From Atriophallophorus winterbourni (Eukaryota; Platyhelminthes; Trematoda; Plagiorchiida; Microphallidae): DNA of 64,000 nt. Both the position numbers and the translations under genes were made by a program. The notes beneath the pieces are model-generated. The model worked only from the letters and a program-made list of their open reading frames with translations, did no database searches and was not told the DNA's origin. The DNA is taken from contig JACCGJ010019559.1 of the NCBI GenBank assembly GCA_013407085.1, positions 1 through 64,000 on the forward strand, in the 5' to 3' direction. Shown here one piece after another: positions 1-11,899 of the stretch (positions are counted from its first letter, which is position 1; every line of letters starts with the position of its first letter).

Positions 1-6
1 TCTATC

Positions 7-292
7 ATGGACCACACAGAGTTATTGAGGGTTTACCCCAAGTACTTCATTTTGGATATTAGTGGTCGACGTGACACGGTTTCTATTGATAATCTAAAAC
101 CAGCTTTCGCTGAGCTTAAGCCGTCAACTCCATCAATCGTCAATACCCCTCAATCACAACCGCCATATAACTCTAATGTGCCCACTCCCATGCGTTCATC
201 CCAATCCTCAAGTACCTTCAAGCGCCGTTCAAACTCAAACGGGTAAACATGTGCATTCGTCCAAACGTCCTGTTGACTATGTGAACTCATAA
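7..292 (+). pseudogene. Gypsy (CsRn1-like) integrase C-terminal tail
   Basis: This is the C-terminal end of a Gypsy polyprotein. The recognisable part is the integrase tail, with the pattern YFILDISGRRDTVSIDNLKP followed by a proline/serine-rich stretch, which is typical of trematode CsRn1-like elements. The first frame stops near 245. The expected ending (GKHVHSSKRPVDYVNS, then a stop at 290-292) continues in another frame, so there is a frameshift around 235-245. The rest of the element lies left of the window. A weak purine-rich stretch near 338-346 and a TGTAGTG at 354 could be the polypurine tract and the start of the 3' LTR. Confidence 0.75.
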
Positions 293-353
293 ACATTTTG
301 AGCATTTGTTATCATTTCTTCAAGCCTAACTAACGATCTGGTGGGCGTAGTAT

Positions 354-660
354 TGTAGTGATCCACTTCAATTTTGTATCTTCCTCAATTGTAAATAAAC
401 GTTTTGACCTTGTACGGTTATTTCTTTTTTGGCATTAAATGCTTCATTCGATTTAACGCTTGTAAATATATATTTTTTGGCGGTTAATATAATTTTAAAC
501 ATTCGGACTTTGTCTTTTCCTGTGGTGGCAAATTTTGTGTTCATTACTTCGTAAGGGAATTGTGATAAACGAATCGTCCAACATTTTAGCGCATTCTGCA
601 TCTTGGAGACGATGTTGTGATACAAAATCTTGGAGACGATGTTGTGATACAAAATTGTAA
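354..660 (+). repeat. Putative start of Gypsy 3' LTR
   Basis: The sequence after the integrase tail begins TGTAGTG, a plausible LTR start, and carries no coding signal I trust. I could not find the matching 5' LTR in the window, so the right boundary is not determined. A 27-bp unit is duplicated exactly at 600-653. The open frame on the minus strand here (368-652) shows no family features and partly consists of the duplicated unit. Confidence 0.35.
600..653. repeat. Exact 27-bp tandem duplication
   Basis: Two adjacent identical 27-bp units (600-626 and 627-653), each beginning ATCTTGGAGACG and ending GATACAAA. It looks like a recent slippage or duplication event inside LTR-like sequence. Confidence 0.9.
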
Positions 661-960
661 TAGCGAAATTTACTTACCCTGGTTTATGAAGAGTTTAATC
701 GATAGCACTATAGTGAATGCTCAAAAGCAATAAACGATACATTATTCCGATAGAGCCATTTCCTTTATTCTTCATTTTGTTTTCCAGCCACGGTGCTAAT
801 CAAGTTTGATAATGATCTAGTAACTATTATCGATAACTAAAATTTGCGAAAAATTCATCACATATTTTAGAAGTTCAATAACTTAGATAATTAATCTCTG
901 TTTTCATTCTTTTGCTTCTTGTTTTTTAAAGTTTAGCGGTTTCAATAATTCGTTTTCAAA
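661..960 (+). repeat. LTR/leader-like repeat shared with 61.3 kb
   Basis: This block resembles 61290-61600 in the same orientation. Both contain a TTAAT-(C/T)-GATAGCACT-like stretch, then a T-rich run ending CAGCCA(C/A)GGTGCT(A/C)ATCAAG, then a T-rich segment. Both also lie beside Gypsy polyprotein debris, so the block is probably LTR or untranslated leader of the same Gypsy family. The two copies are clearly diverged. Confidence 0.45.
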
Positions 961-1055
961 CATTTGCGATTTCAAATAACTTTCTTCTCTAATGCTCATC
1001 AGTATCGAATCCTTCGAAATAATCACAAAGATTATCAGAACGGTCTAAATTGGAA

Positions 1056-1100
1056 GCACTGGACTCGAGTTTAGCTCGTATTTGAGCTCATCAGCAGTGT
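1056..1100 (-). ncRNA. Hammerhead ribozyme, family 1, decayed core
   Basis: On the minus strand: stem I ACACUG, core CUGAUGA, stem II GCUC...GAGC, then UAAA where GAAA is required, then the short palindromic stem III ACUCGAGU, cleavage triplet GUC, and the 3' arm of stem I. The G12-to-U change should abolish self-cleavage, so this is a relic. Confidence 0.65.
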
Positions 1101-1480
1101 ATATCCTGTCTCGGATCGGATTCGCACCCAGTTACTTCACCAATTTAGACTCATGCCTTACGGCCTGAGCTATCGTCCACCATTTGACCGATCGCGATTA
1201 TGCCTTCATGAATGTTTCTCCAGGCTGGCACATTTGAGTAGCGTCATATCCCCGACCAGCCGAGAAGGAGACAGCAACGTCTATTGTGGTCGTCCAACCG
1301 ATCTGATCTCTTCTTCAGGTCTTACCATCAGATACAGTGTAGGCTAACACCGAATAAATGTGACGGGCATTGTTGTTTTAGAGTGTTTGGTGAGTTGGTT
1401 CATTATGTTATGGCGACTACTCATCAGTATCAAATCATTCGAAATATTCACAAAGTTTTTCACGACGGTCCACATTGGAA

Positions 1481-1525
1481 CCACTGGACTCGAGTTTCGC
1501 TTTTATTTGAGCTCATCAGCAGTGC
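1481..1525 (-). ncRNA. Hammerhead ribozyme, family 1, core intact
   Basis: Minus strand: stem I GCACUG pairs with CAGUGG (one mismatch). The core CUGAUGA and the GAAA box are both present, stem II GCUC...AAGC has one mismatch, stem III is ACUCGAGU, and cleavage is predicted after GUC (plus-strand position 1487). The 8-nt palindromic stem III is the unusual short form known from schistosome hammerheads. Confidence 0.75.
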
Positions 1526-1639
1526 ATATCCTGTATTTGGTTGGATTCGAACCCAGGAACTTCACCATTGTATTCTCATGCCTTTCGGCCTGAGCGATAG
1601 TCCACCATCATTTGCTCATGCACAAATCGCAGATATCAT

Positions 1640-3710
1640 TAAGATGATGTAAAAAAACTTTAGCATCCTCTTTTCTGATATATTTGACCCTTGCATTTCG
1701 TTGGCACGAATCGAAGCATTGTTCAAATTCTACCCCTGGAAATCTCAACGATCTCAGTATCATCGTGTTTTTAAATGGTTGGCACCGTCATTCTCAAAGA
1801 GGTTACTGAATTAATATATAACCTCCTTGCTGATAATACATACGATTCACTAAACTATGGCTTTATATTACGTACCTCGTGTACTTATGATCATAGCCTG
1901 TAGAAGATTTTTCCCGGTGTAGAAATTAGTGATCACATTCCGTCGCCTCACTTACGACACATGCTTCAATTTAATGGGACAAGCAAGTAGATGGCAAAAT
2001 CATCCAAGATTTATGGCAGCAGAGTCAGACTGCAGACGTTCGTATAGTATTAGCCATAGTGGACAAGAACACCAGTCTCCAACACTTAGCTCGCATGGCA
2101 GACAAACATCACGTCATTTCTCACGATGCTACAATATCTCACGTAAATCACACAACTGTCAATTATTCTAGCACACCCATACCACGGGATTTCGAACAGT
2201 TAAATTTGATGTTCCATAAATTATCCGTGTTAGTGAAGAACATCTCACAATCTCGTACCAATTTTGGTAATAATCTACCTCACATACGTCCAACATAGCA
2301 TGCGAACATGCTAGCAATACCACGAGACGAGGCTGCAGACAAGACTGCTCTTCATAGCAGCACTAACATTCGTCTTTTATACGTTACCGACGAAGCCATG
2401 AAAATGCTTTTCCCCAGCGACACTAGTGCGGTTATTATCGTCGTCACATCATCTAACATGAAACGCAATAAATGTTCTCGAATAATGTTACAGATTGTAA
2501 ACATCGTGCAAATGTCGAAAATCACATTCGATCAAATCAGATATAAAACGTGACTCTCAAAGGATTTTCACGCTAGCGGATGTGTAAGTACTAATTCTGG
2601 CAACAATTTACTTTCATTTTTATCTTTCAGTCAATATAGCCAGACGTAATCTTATGGTCAATTTAATTTTTTTTAATTTATTCGGTAAATTATGTGATTC
2701 CCCATCCGAATTATTCTAGTACTTGCCTCTGACATCACTTCAGCGTTTACTGACTTACTAGCGGAATTCCTTGAATATTTTTCAAACCATGCTCGCAATC
2801 TACAACTGTTAAACATGAGGTCAAATAACACATTCTAACCCGTTGCTGTTCAGTGTTTAAATGACACTGTCTTTCGTCCCCGAAGTATATAAAAGTAGCA
2901 AAGCATACGTTTTAACACATGCTTCAACTCTGAAACTTGTGGCCATTTAGATCGCACTAAACTAGCCCTGTTTACAAAGGGAAGCACACTAAACCAGACG
3001 CTTTGCGTCTCTGTGGAGATTACCATGATATTAACAGAGTTACTATTCCCGATTGGTTCCTTATTCGCCTTATAGTTGACTTCGAAGATTCCTTGGATGG
3101 AAAGACGGTAATTTTTCTACTGCATGCTTATAATTAAATACACGTCCAAGAGGAAGATAAACCGGAAACAGAAATCACCATACCTTCTGGTCTTTCCTAA
3201 TTTTTAAACATGCCCTCGTTTTAGGCAACGCTACTAAAAGCTTCTGGAGATAAATGGACAACATTTTCTAGGCCGAACTTTTGTTGATGTTTATATTGAT
3301 GATTTCCTCATTGCTAGTTAATTCGAGCAAAGCTGCAGAACATTTGCGTTTCATTCATTCAGTTAACCCGGAAAATGCCTTTTTGGTGACGCTTTACTCG
3401 GAATTTTATGACGTCATGTCGACCGAGATGGTGTTCGATTTTGGCCCAATAAATTATGATCAATTAATGACTATCCATGTCCCGCCACCCTCCGATAGAT
3501 CATCAATTCCTTGTTTTAGTCAATTATTTCAAAAGATGCGTCTAGATTTGGGTTAACATATCTCAACCAATGACCAATTTGTTACCTGGAAATGTGCGTC
3601 AATTTAAAATAAATGCTGATGCTGTAGAATCGTTTCAACAATTAGTGATTGCATTGAATGAAGCATCTACATTATCTTACTTCTCCGGAATCGTGTTGCT
3701 TTACTTCACT
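1640..3710 (+). mobile_element. Degenerate Gypsy (CsRn1-like) gag-pol copy
   Basis: A heavily frameshifted Gypsy polyprotein. Gag is recognisable at about 1680-2300 by comparison with the copy at 10.7-12.7 kb: LARIEALF, SQRSQYHRV and NTSLQHLARMADKHHVISH match ETLF, QRSQYNRV and HTSLQHLARIADEVYVISH there. Around 2730-2810, DITSAFTDLLAEF matches the region after the protease. Reverse transcriptase is visible near 3215-3320 (NATKSFWR, then YIDDFLIAS after a frameshift). 3560-3680 resembles the RT-RNase H connection. RNase H and integrase are not seen. There are many stops and frame changes. Confidence 0.75.
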
Positions 3711-3784
3711 TGCTTCTAATTCACCTTAAGCAGCAGTCGGTCCTGTCATAAGGTAAAGTAATTTTGAAGCGATTGCATTCGTGA

Positions 3785-3847
3785 ACACGAATAAAGTCAT
3801 TCTTCTTCTTTCTTCTTCTTCTTCTTCTTTTTCTTCTTTCTTCGTTT
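3785..3847. repeat. (TTC)n microsatellite
   Basis: An imperfect TTC/CTT run of about 60 bp that closes the broken Gypsy copy. Confidence 0.9.
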
Positions 3848-5160
3848 TCAACGTGCATAGACATGTAACCACACATTTGGTCGTGAATTGTTAGCTATAT
3901 ACAAAGCTTTTTGCTATTTTTGCTATTTCCTAGAATGCCGCAATTGACCTGTTCTGACTGACCACAAACCTATGATATAAATCTTCTCTGTTACACTAGA
4001 TAGATATTGATAATACTAGTTCATTATTGGTGAGCCAAGGCATGAAATACATTAACATGTTTTCAAAATGTTCACACTAAAATAACGGATAAAATGAATG
4101 GGAGTACATTCAAATGCAGACGTGTTCTTCATTGAAAATTTGAAATTCTAGGCAACATTGTTAGGAAAATATTCCTTAATATTTATTATAATGAAACTTT
4201 ATTTAGATCGAGTATTCAAACGAGAGAAACTGAAAATTGCAAGATGATGAGAAAGAATGTACGGAGAAAATAAAGCGAAGGATTATATTGTTATGCCGTA
4301 GACAATGTGTAAACCGCATTGTTATTAACGGTAAAATTGTTCCAAAATAATCAGTGGGTATTGCGAAATAGGAAACTGAAGGACGGTGTTCATTGAGTTT
4401 AGGTTTTTTTGCCACAAACGTAGAGGTATAGTATTGGATATATGGATTAACTATCCAGATTTTCAGTGAATTGGTGATGAGATCAGACCTCCGATTGCAT
4501 TTAATCCGTTTTGTTGAGTGCTGACATCAAACGTCACTGGCGAACTCGAAAATCCGAACTTAGAACGTTTTATGCTGGAGAAAGCAGCAAGCTTAACAAT
4601 CACCATAGGATGACATGTATATGGAGTACAATTATAAAATCTCTCGAAGATCAATATGGACAGTCACATACCTCATGGTTCGTCATATACTCATCTAGTT
4701 TAGAATCGAAAACTAGCAACACATTCCGAGGTGTGACTTCTTCAGGCAATATATTCCAAGTAAAACAAATTCTTACTAAAAAACATTTCGACTAATATCC
4801 AATCAAAAATGCCTTTCAGCGATTTCGTATTCGAGTAATGCCATTGAGCTTTAGCAAATATTTAAGGGGATGGTTTTTATTATGAAATATTTTGAACGAA
4901 AACAGATCACTGCGTATTCGTCGTTGGGTAAAATCGTGTAGATTTGGGTTTATCATTCGCTCTTTAAAAGGAACATATCTCTATCGGTCGACATCGACCG
5001 GAAAGGGCTAACAACATCTCTAGCGGGAGATCAAATTTGTCACACGATGATATATCTTGAGAATTAGTTCTATGTAATAATAATAATAACATTTATTATT
5101 ATTAATATTATTATTATTAATATTATTATTCCAAAGTTGTGAATATCAAATTAAGAAAAA
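3848..5160. other. No recognised feature; (ATT)n at 5084-5131
   Basis: AT-rich sequence with only short open frames lacking family motifs. A self-complementary ATT/AAT microsatellite lies at about 5084-5131. I see no gene here. Confidence 0.6.
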
Positions 5161-5164
5161 GTTA

Positions 5165-6310
5165 CGTCAAACTTGAGTACGAGACTAGAAGGATATTCAA
5201 TAGCCTTGTTCGATTGCGCAGATCATATCGAGTATAATCGTGATAGCACATGCCAGACCGAAACTTAATCCGCTTCACGATAATGAGTCTAAAGAAAACA
5301 AAGCACATTCAGACGAATTCTGCGTTCGACACACAATAAATAGCGCCTTTCAAGATAAGACAATGGGTTGGAATGGCCATGGTGCCATGGTGCTCACGAT
5401 TTGACGGAATATAAGATAACAGGAAATACATATATAATAATAATTAGCCTGGTAAGTTTGCAGGAGAGAATAACCTGAATATACTCCTTAGAAGACTCCA
5501 GAAACGGCAGGCGATATTGTACACTGTCTGGTAATGATATTCACGCTTACAGTTAAACGACAGCCAAGATCTTTTTCTACGGTGGTCCAGACGAGTACTT
5601 GCCTGCAAAGCGGATACATCTGGTGCAAAGATTTTCCAATCTGCAGCATTTTACATTTCGCATGGTTAAATGGTAACTCGTTTGACTAGGAAAAACGAAA
5701 TAAGTTCTACAGTTCCCGCTTAAATGCCATATAGTCGTTAGCAGACCTGACACATTTGCAAACAGTATCAAGTTACATAGAATATCCTCTACTTTTTCGT
5801 TCATATACACCAAGAATAGAAGAGGTCCAAGCGGAACTTCATTTGTCATGTCTATTCTTTCAGGGCATATTTTGCCAACGCGAACTTGAACGTGTCTATC
5901 AAAAAGATAGTCCTTCAACCAATACAGCAACAATCTTGTTATTGCATAGGCTTCGAAATTTTTTATCAAATGTCATGGTTGACTCCATCCAAAGATTTAG
6001 AAATGTCAATTTAGCCAGCATCTGCAGTCCTATGTTCCTCAAGTGCCTTGGTAAAATCCTCGAACGTTGTAAGAATGTTAAATGAACAGAAACGAGTTCT
6101 ACATGTGCTGTAGTCGAAACATTTTGGTTTTCAAACTGTTCTCTTATGGGCACAGTCACAATATGTTCCATCTATTTAGAAATCACAAGAAGTAGTGTTA
6201 CCGGTCTATAGTTTGCTGTGTTTAAACGGCTACCACCTTTATAAATAGTATTTGTCATCACTGCTATTCAGCGCGGTGGTATTTTTCTTTCATGTGGGCT
6301 GAGATTAAAT
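5165..6310 (-). pseudogene. CR1-type LINE reverse transcriptase fragment
   Basis: Read on the minus strand, about 6300-6190 gives IYKGGSRLNTANYRPVTLL (RT motif region). 5969-5720 gives WLKDYLFDRHVQVRVG, then NEVPLGPLLFLVYMNEK, the region where CR1 elements read [21 protein letters not shown], then LFANV where FADD is expected. 5420-5200 resembles the tail of the CR1 fragment at 8.2 kb. Frames change repeatedly, the catalytic aspartates are gone and the endonuclease is missing, so this is a dead fragment. Confidence 0.75.
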
Positions 6311-7264
6311 AAGCGCGTTAGAGGAGCAGTCAAAGCAAGGCGAACCCTGAGATATATGTCGGGGAAATTTTTCGCTAGGGGACATCCTTTCATTTCATTG
6401 ACAAAGTTTCAGTAACAACGATATATTCATTGACAGTCATTTCACTTAATTATTGAAGTCAAGTGAGTAAGATGTTGCTAAAGGAGTGTGAGTAAATCCA
6501 TTAGGTGTTTGCACAGAGAATTGTCCTAGTTTGATTCTTGATCGCAAATTTACTATTTTGTAGAGAATCTTAGTTATCTTCCCCATTCACTTAAGAAAGT
6601 TCCATTAGAACTGCTTGCAATCTTTTCCTAAAGGAGACGTTACGTGATTCCATATCTTACAGAATCACATCCAAGAAGCTTCAATACCAAAATTCGACAG
6701 AGTTACGCAAGACTCTCAATTTATAGCTAATTATTCCTTAGTTCTAATCCATATAACAAACTGGTAGTTGTCGGTACACTTCTGTGGTATAAAAACCGAA
6801 TTTTCGTCAACATTTGAATTCAAATGATTCAGAAATGTATTGTTATCTAAAACCGATTCCGTGAAGTCAGACTCCTGATTGAGTGCATTTTGGAGACCAA
6901 TATTTAAGCATTAAAATTGTATTTTACTTAAAACGTTTGTCTATTTGCTCATTCGTTTCACACTACGTACAAAATCAAAGATAAGTAATGGGGCCAGGTA
7001 TTGAATATACTCAACCGTGTTGCTTCATTTGGAAAGACAAGGTCAATGTTTGAAGTTTGGTCAAGTTCTCATATGCGAGTTGACCGGTCAACGTGGTTGT
7101 GAAGAGAAGCCATTTTAAAACCTCCTTGAATTTATGTTCGAACGAAATCTTGAAAACGGTAAACTGCGAGTTCTTAGGTAGATTTATGGAAAAGAAAGAA
7201 ACATCTTTTCTTTGCCAGCAAGGTGACAGTTCATCAGGATAAATTTTGCTAAAAACAGTAAAGC
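6311..7264. other. No recognised feature
   Basis: No open frame with recognisable motifs on either strand, and no repeat I could relate to the rest of the window. Confidence 0.5.
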
Positions 7265-7995
7265 ACAGTTATGAATAGTTAATCAAGCTTTAGTGATGTT
7301 AAGAGTCCTAGAAAACCCGACACTAATGCACTGTTTAGAAGCATTTTATGATGATTAGAAATTTGTATGGTAAATATGTTTACCACAGACATTGGAGTTG
7401 TAATATGACGATAATTATTACTTTGTATCTCATGGAAAGCAATGATAAACTAAATGATGGACAATAAGTATAGACAAATGTGATACAAGTCTCAAACTTT
7501 AATGTGACATGGCTAGACATTAGGCACCCTGACACTAATGCACAGTTATAAAAAAATAATCATAAAATTATTTTCTTATGTTCCTTTAAGATAAATTTGT
7601 TTAGGATATAAACCTGAATTACAAAAATAAGTATAAATATATTCAACTTAAACGTGTCTATCATACGCATGAAGGGGTATAATAAGCATAGGTAAATGTG
7701 CTACAAGACCCAGGTTATGATTAAACATGTCTAGACACTAGACAACCTGAAACTACTCAGATTTATAAGTAGATAATAATAGAACGTTATTTTTACAATA
7801 CGAAGTTTTGGTTTTGGTTTTCAGATAAATTTGTTTAAAGTAGAACTGTATTTAGTACATGGTGGTAATTATATTTAAAAAAAGAAAACTTGTCGTAAAA
7901 ATACGCTCAATGAGGCCCAATAAGGAGAGGCAAATGTGCTACATGTCCAGGGATTTATTGCTGCATGTCTAGCCAGTAGGCAGCATGACACCTCA
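7265..7995. repeat. Diverged tandem repeat, ~212-237 bp units
   Basis: About three and a half head-to-tail units. The anchor is a motif like CATG(T/G)CTAGACA(T/C)TAG followed by GACACTAATGCAC or a variant. Anchor positions near 7319, 7531, 7750 and 7987 give spacings of 212, 219 and 237 bp. Each unit also has an AAATGTG(A/C)TACAAG-like stretch before the anchor. No coding potential. Confidence 0.7.
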
Positions 7996-8169
7996 TAAGC
8001 CCATGTTTTTCGGACATTGTGAACAATTCTTTGCGTATGCTAATATAAAGTATAGTTATAAAATGTTCTATAACCAGGAATACCACGACAAAAATACGCT
8101 GTCTATAAAGGTGTTTATTTTGAGAATTTCGCTGATCGAACATAGAGGGGAAGAATATTCCAAAGCCAT

Positions 8170-9110
8170 ACTTACCTAATTAAAAACAATTTGCGTCGAA
8201 ACTTAGTGCATGTACGGGGAATAACCAAAAGCCTCGTCGGGTTACGTCGAAAATATCAATTGCACTCTCCAAAGCGCATTGTAGACCTAAGCTTAACTTG
8301 GTGATTCCGAAAAGAAAAAGATTGAGGCGAATTCTACGTAGCCATAGCGGGTATAGTAGATTTCCTCTTACATGATAAGATGAAAGATTAGAGTAAGTTA
8401 ACATGATTGTGCTAATTTTGCGTTAAAGGTTTTTCAAGAGTATACAGTCATGCCTATCAATATGAGAGTAGGTTATATTACTGCAGTCAAGAAGTGGTAA
8501 TACTCTCATTTTATATAGTCTTAGTCTACTTTAATGTAGGAGGAATTTTGTATTGATCTGAATAAAGTTCTGTCTAGATCTCACTTTAAGAAATAATAAT
8601 TGTTCGTTAAAATCATGCGATTGAGAAGATCTAAATCCTAGCTCTTTGATCACCTTAAGGGAAGCGAGTGGTCTGCTGTTGAGAATGATACTATCAAAGG
8701 GTATTGAGCACCGTATACCCGTGAATTGCCTATTTAGAGCTGAGAATTCTTACCCTTATTGTTATCCAATATTTGGGAGGGTTAAACGATCATCGTTGAG
8801 GGGGTCTAAAGCCTGTGTTATATCTATAGCTGAAATGCTAAGACAAGTTTATTATCACCTACAAAGATAAAGAGCTTCGTTTTCACAAAGTTTTGAACAT
8901 CATTAATATAAATGAGTTAAAGAAAGGGACCTTGTACGCAAACTTGAATGACTCTACTTTGTGAAGATTAAGTTTCAGAGGATATTCCTTTAACGAAAAC
9001 ATGGAAGGTACGATCAGAAATATATGAACGGAATCAATTAAATTGTTGTCCGAAAATGCCAAGTGGTGATCATTTTAGAAGAAGAAGAAGAAAATGATGA
9101 ACCTTATTAA
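8170..9110 (-). pseudogene. CR1-type LINE RT fragment
   Basis: Minus-strand translation of about 9060-8860 gives SDRTFHVFVKG, then QSRVIQVCVQGPF, LIYINDVQNFVKTKLF and FVGDNKL, which align with the CR1 block SDRTFKVRI / SGVIQGSVLGPF / LIYINDLPNFV / FADDTKL. Downstream (8800-8470) the thumb-like part is visible, and 8400-8180 is an open tail related to the fragment at 5.2-5.4 kb. The catalytic FADD is FVGD and there are stops, so the copy is dead. Confidence 0.7.
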
Positions 9111-9599
9111 TTGCTTTGTTAATGTCTAAAAAATGATACTACCGCTAATCCTTTATCCGAATATTGCAGCTAAAAATAATACACCACATGTGATTTAAAA
9201 AGCCATGTTCAAGTTCAAGTTAAAGTAAAAGTTGCACAGGGCTGAAGGTGGCTAGAAGCCAATCACGCGCCCAGATTTCCTTCGACCATATGCGGTTGAG
9301 CACCTGGCACTTCGATATTGAGTTTACATGCCGTACGTTTCACAAGTTCTTGTTTCCGGATATGTGGGAAGTAAGGTAGAGGTTCTCTTCATCAACACGG
9401 TGAGAGGACATCAATTCAGGAAAAAAATGCAATAATACTTGTGAACAATGTATAATTTATGAAATCACAACCTAGTCAAAGCAACGTGAAGCACAGTCAT
9501 AGACTGCCTGTAGGCTAAGATGCTGTCAGGTTGCACGGGGCCTAGACAGATATGAGATAAAAATGTAACAAAACGTTTTTTTTGTTTCCAAGTATTTTA
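9111..9599. other. No recognised feature
   Basis: Short spacer between two CR1 fragments, starting with a small GAA-rich run just upstream (about 9081-9095). No coding or RNA signal seen. Confidence 0.5.
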
Positions 9600-10310
9600 T
9601 CAGACAATGTGCGGAAATATGCTGGGCCATTCAGCGTCTAATTTCCGCTTGAAGCTCAACACGTTTGGGAGGTTTACTATACAATCTATGAGCTTGTTCC
9701 GAAAATTCACTACACGTTTGCTGGAAAAGTGCTCACGTGCCAGCAACCCGAGCCAACTCTTGAGAAGTTTCATAGAATTACTCTTTGTTGCTGCTTCAGG
9801 GGCAAGTTTAATGATTTTAGTAATACTATAACCCGTGAGACCCTTTCAAATCTCGAAGGCTTCTAATAAGTCATCTAGCAGCCGCCGTCTATTCAGTGAG
9901 AACAAACTGAGGTCCTTGAGTCTTGCCTCATAGGTTTCACCTGTCTGACTCCACTCCACTGAGAATCAGAGATTCCTCCGAACACATCTCTGCCATTTTA
10001 ATATAGTGCGAATAGTTAGGAAGCTGTCTAACTATCGATGTAGTTCACCCGTGACGCCACACATACTTCGTTTGTGCAGAAGGTACCTATGGTGCACTGA
10101 GTCAAATGCCTTTTGAAAATCAGGATAGCAGACTTCGATTACTCTGCCTTCATCGAGGCGTAATGTCACTTCATGAAGAAAGCTTAGAAGATTGGTTAGG
10201 CAGGACCTTCCATTCCAGAATAGGTTTTGGGCATCGGATAATAAGGAATTGGCTACCAAATTTTTACATATCTGCTGCCGAATGAATTTTTCCAACCACA
10301 TGCAAGAATG
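9600..10310 (-). pseudogene. CR1-type LINE fragment, RT plus C-terminus
   Basis: 10301-10032 on the minus strand reads like CR1 RT: SLLSDAQNLFWNGRSCLTNL, DEGRVIEVCYPDFQKAFDS, VHHRYLLHK. About 9935-9600 reads as the C-terminal region (TYEARLKDLSLFSLNRRRLL, APEAATKSN, FSSKRVVNFRNKL). The part between them, including the catalytic FADD, is missing, so the copy is internally deleted as well as frameshifted. Confidence 0.8.
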
Positions 10311-10665
10311 CTATTCATGCTTACTGGCATATAGTTGTGTACATCAGAAATGCGACCAATTTTGTATATATGTATGTGTATTTTGGAATGAAGAGAAGAG
10401 GTTCGGGGCCAGATAAACTATAATGCATAATTGATTGACTTTTAGGTTAGCCCAGAGAGAAAAGGAACCACTTTTGTTGCCGTAGTTCGATAAATTTATG
10501 AAACACGTTTTGATAAAATAAACAATTTCGGAGCATACGTTGATCACTAATAGTTGCGTTTTTCAATTGTTAACAACAAAATTTAATACCAGCGAACTCA
10601 AGAAAGTTACGTTATGCTTTCTACCGTTTTTATGTATTCGCACAATTATTCTTTAGTTGAACCCT
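10311..10665. other. No recognised feature
   Basis: Spacer between the CR1 fragment and the deleted Gypsy element. Nothing recognisable. Confidence 0.4.
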
Positions 10666-10760
10666 CTTAGCGGTTGATCCAACGGAGATTTCACCACTTA
10701 CAAAGTCCGTCTCTGGTTAATAAACGCAATAAACCGGAACACAGTTCGCAACGAATAACA
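10666..10760 (-). repeat. 3' LTR of the deleted Gypsy
   Basis: About 95 bp, matching 12632-12726 except for a few substitutions. Its last bases read CGCTAAG in place of CGCTACA. Confidence 0.7.
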
Positions 10761-11718
10761 GCATGTTCCTGTTGAGAAGAATTGACGATCAGGACGTCAT
10801 CAATGTAGACATGCACAGAAGATAATCCCTGGAAAACTTGGTCCATGTATCTCTGGAAGGTTCGAGCAGCATTGCGTAAACAGAAGGGCATTTTTAAAAA
10901 TTCGAAAAGACCGAAGTGTGTGGTAATAGCTCTTTTAGGGATATCTTCATCGGCGACAGTTATCTGATGATAAGCACGCACCAAATCCATTTTAGAAAAC
11001 ACTGTCTTTCCGTGTAATGAAATGCAAAGTCATGAATATGGGGAATGGAGTAACGATCGGGAACAGTAACTCTGTCAAGGGAACGGTAATCACCGCATGG
11101 TCGCCAAGCATCAGGTTTATTTTTCTCCACCATGTGAAGGGTGCTTGCTCAGTGCGATTTGGATGGCCGGATAATTCCCAGTTCAAGCATATGTTCAAAC
11201 TCACGTTTCGCTACATCGAACTTGTTTGGAACCAAACGACGGGGCTTGCTAGACACTGGAGGACCACGGGTCACAATATGATGTTTTACGTTATGTTTAA
11301 CGACCGCAGCTTGTGTACAGGGTTTGAAAACTTCCGAAAATTCTTTCAGTGAGTCACTGAACGCAGATGTGATGTCAGGGGTGAGTACACGAATGGTTTG
11401 AATAGGGGAATCGCAGGAATTACCAAACGAGTTAATCTTTGTCAAATTATCAATAAGCTTTCGTTTAGCTATACTGACTGAAAGATCAAAATAATAGAGG
11501 AAATATGCTCCTAGAATCGGTACTTCGACATCAGCCAGCGTGAAAATCCATCGAAAGTCGCGTCGTAGACCTAATTCGACAGAAATTGATGTTTGACCGA
11601 AAGCGGAAATTTTCGTGCCGTTTGCTGCCTGCATCGTCATTGACGAAGGGCTCTTGCGTTCCTTAGTGGATGGTGGAATAACGCTAATCTCAGCATCAGT
11701 GTCGATGAGAAATCGCAT
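10760..11718 (-). pseudogene. Gypsy protease-RT fragment (deleted element)
   Basis: Starts with the aspartic protease region: FLIDTDAEISVIPP at 11710-11660, where the usual DTGA is DTDA. It continues through PDITSAFSDSLKEF and KPRRLVPNKFDVAKREFEHM to the RT core on a second frame ([41 protein letters not shown]). After SSQQEHA (about 10765) the frame enters the LTR. The RT therefore ends just past its catalytic aspartates. Confidence 0.8.
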
Positions 11719-11899
11719 TTTGTGGCCCGTTTGTTAACGTAGAAAAGTCGGCTTTGAAGTGTGCCAGACGGAGCTGCCGCGTCTACTGTCTGGCTTCGCG
11801 GTCCGTTAGAACGACTAGTGGATCGTTTCTTGGGCTGACGAGGATGATGATTTCGTGAGTTACTACGAGATCGTGCGATGTTCTGTACTTGAAAAGACA

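Larger units (their letters stand above)
990..1625 (-). mobile_element. Sm-alpha-like SINE dimer (tRNA head + hammerhead)
   Basis: Two head-to-tail copies of a short non-coding repeat, read on the minus strand. Each has a tRNA-like segment followed directly by a hammerhead ribozyme. The tRNA-like parts are about 1108-1180 (A-box-like TAGCTCAGGCCG at 1161-1172, B-box-like GGGTGCGAATCC at 1118-1129) and about 1536-1606 (B box GGTTCGAATCC). The ribozymes sit at 1056-1100 and 1481-1525, about 425 bp apart. The layout matches the schistosome Sm-alpha type of SINE-like hammerhead repeat. A second dimer of the same family lies at 23.4-23.9 kb with almost the same spacing. Open frames across this block are incidental. 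Confidence 0.75.

Noticed and set aside
1153..1652. Overlapping plus-strand open frames at 1.15-1.65 kb
   Set aside because: They are antisense to the tRNA/hammerhead repeat units, and the repeat structure explains the sequence.
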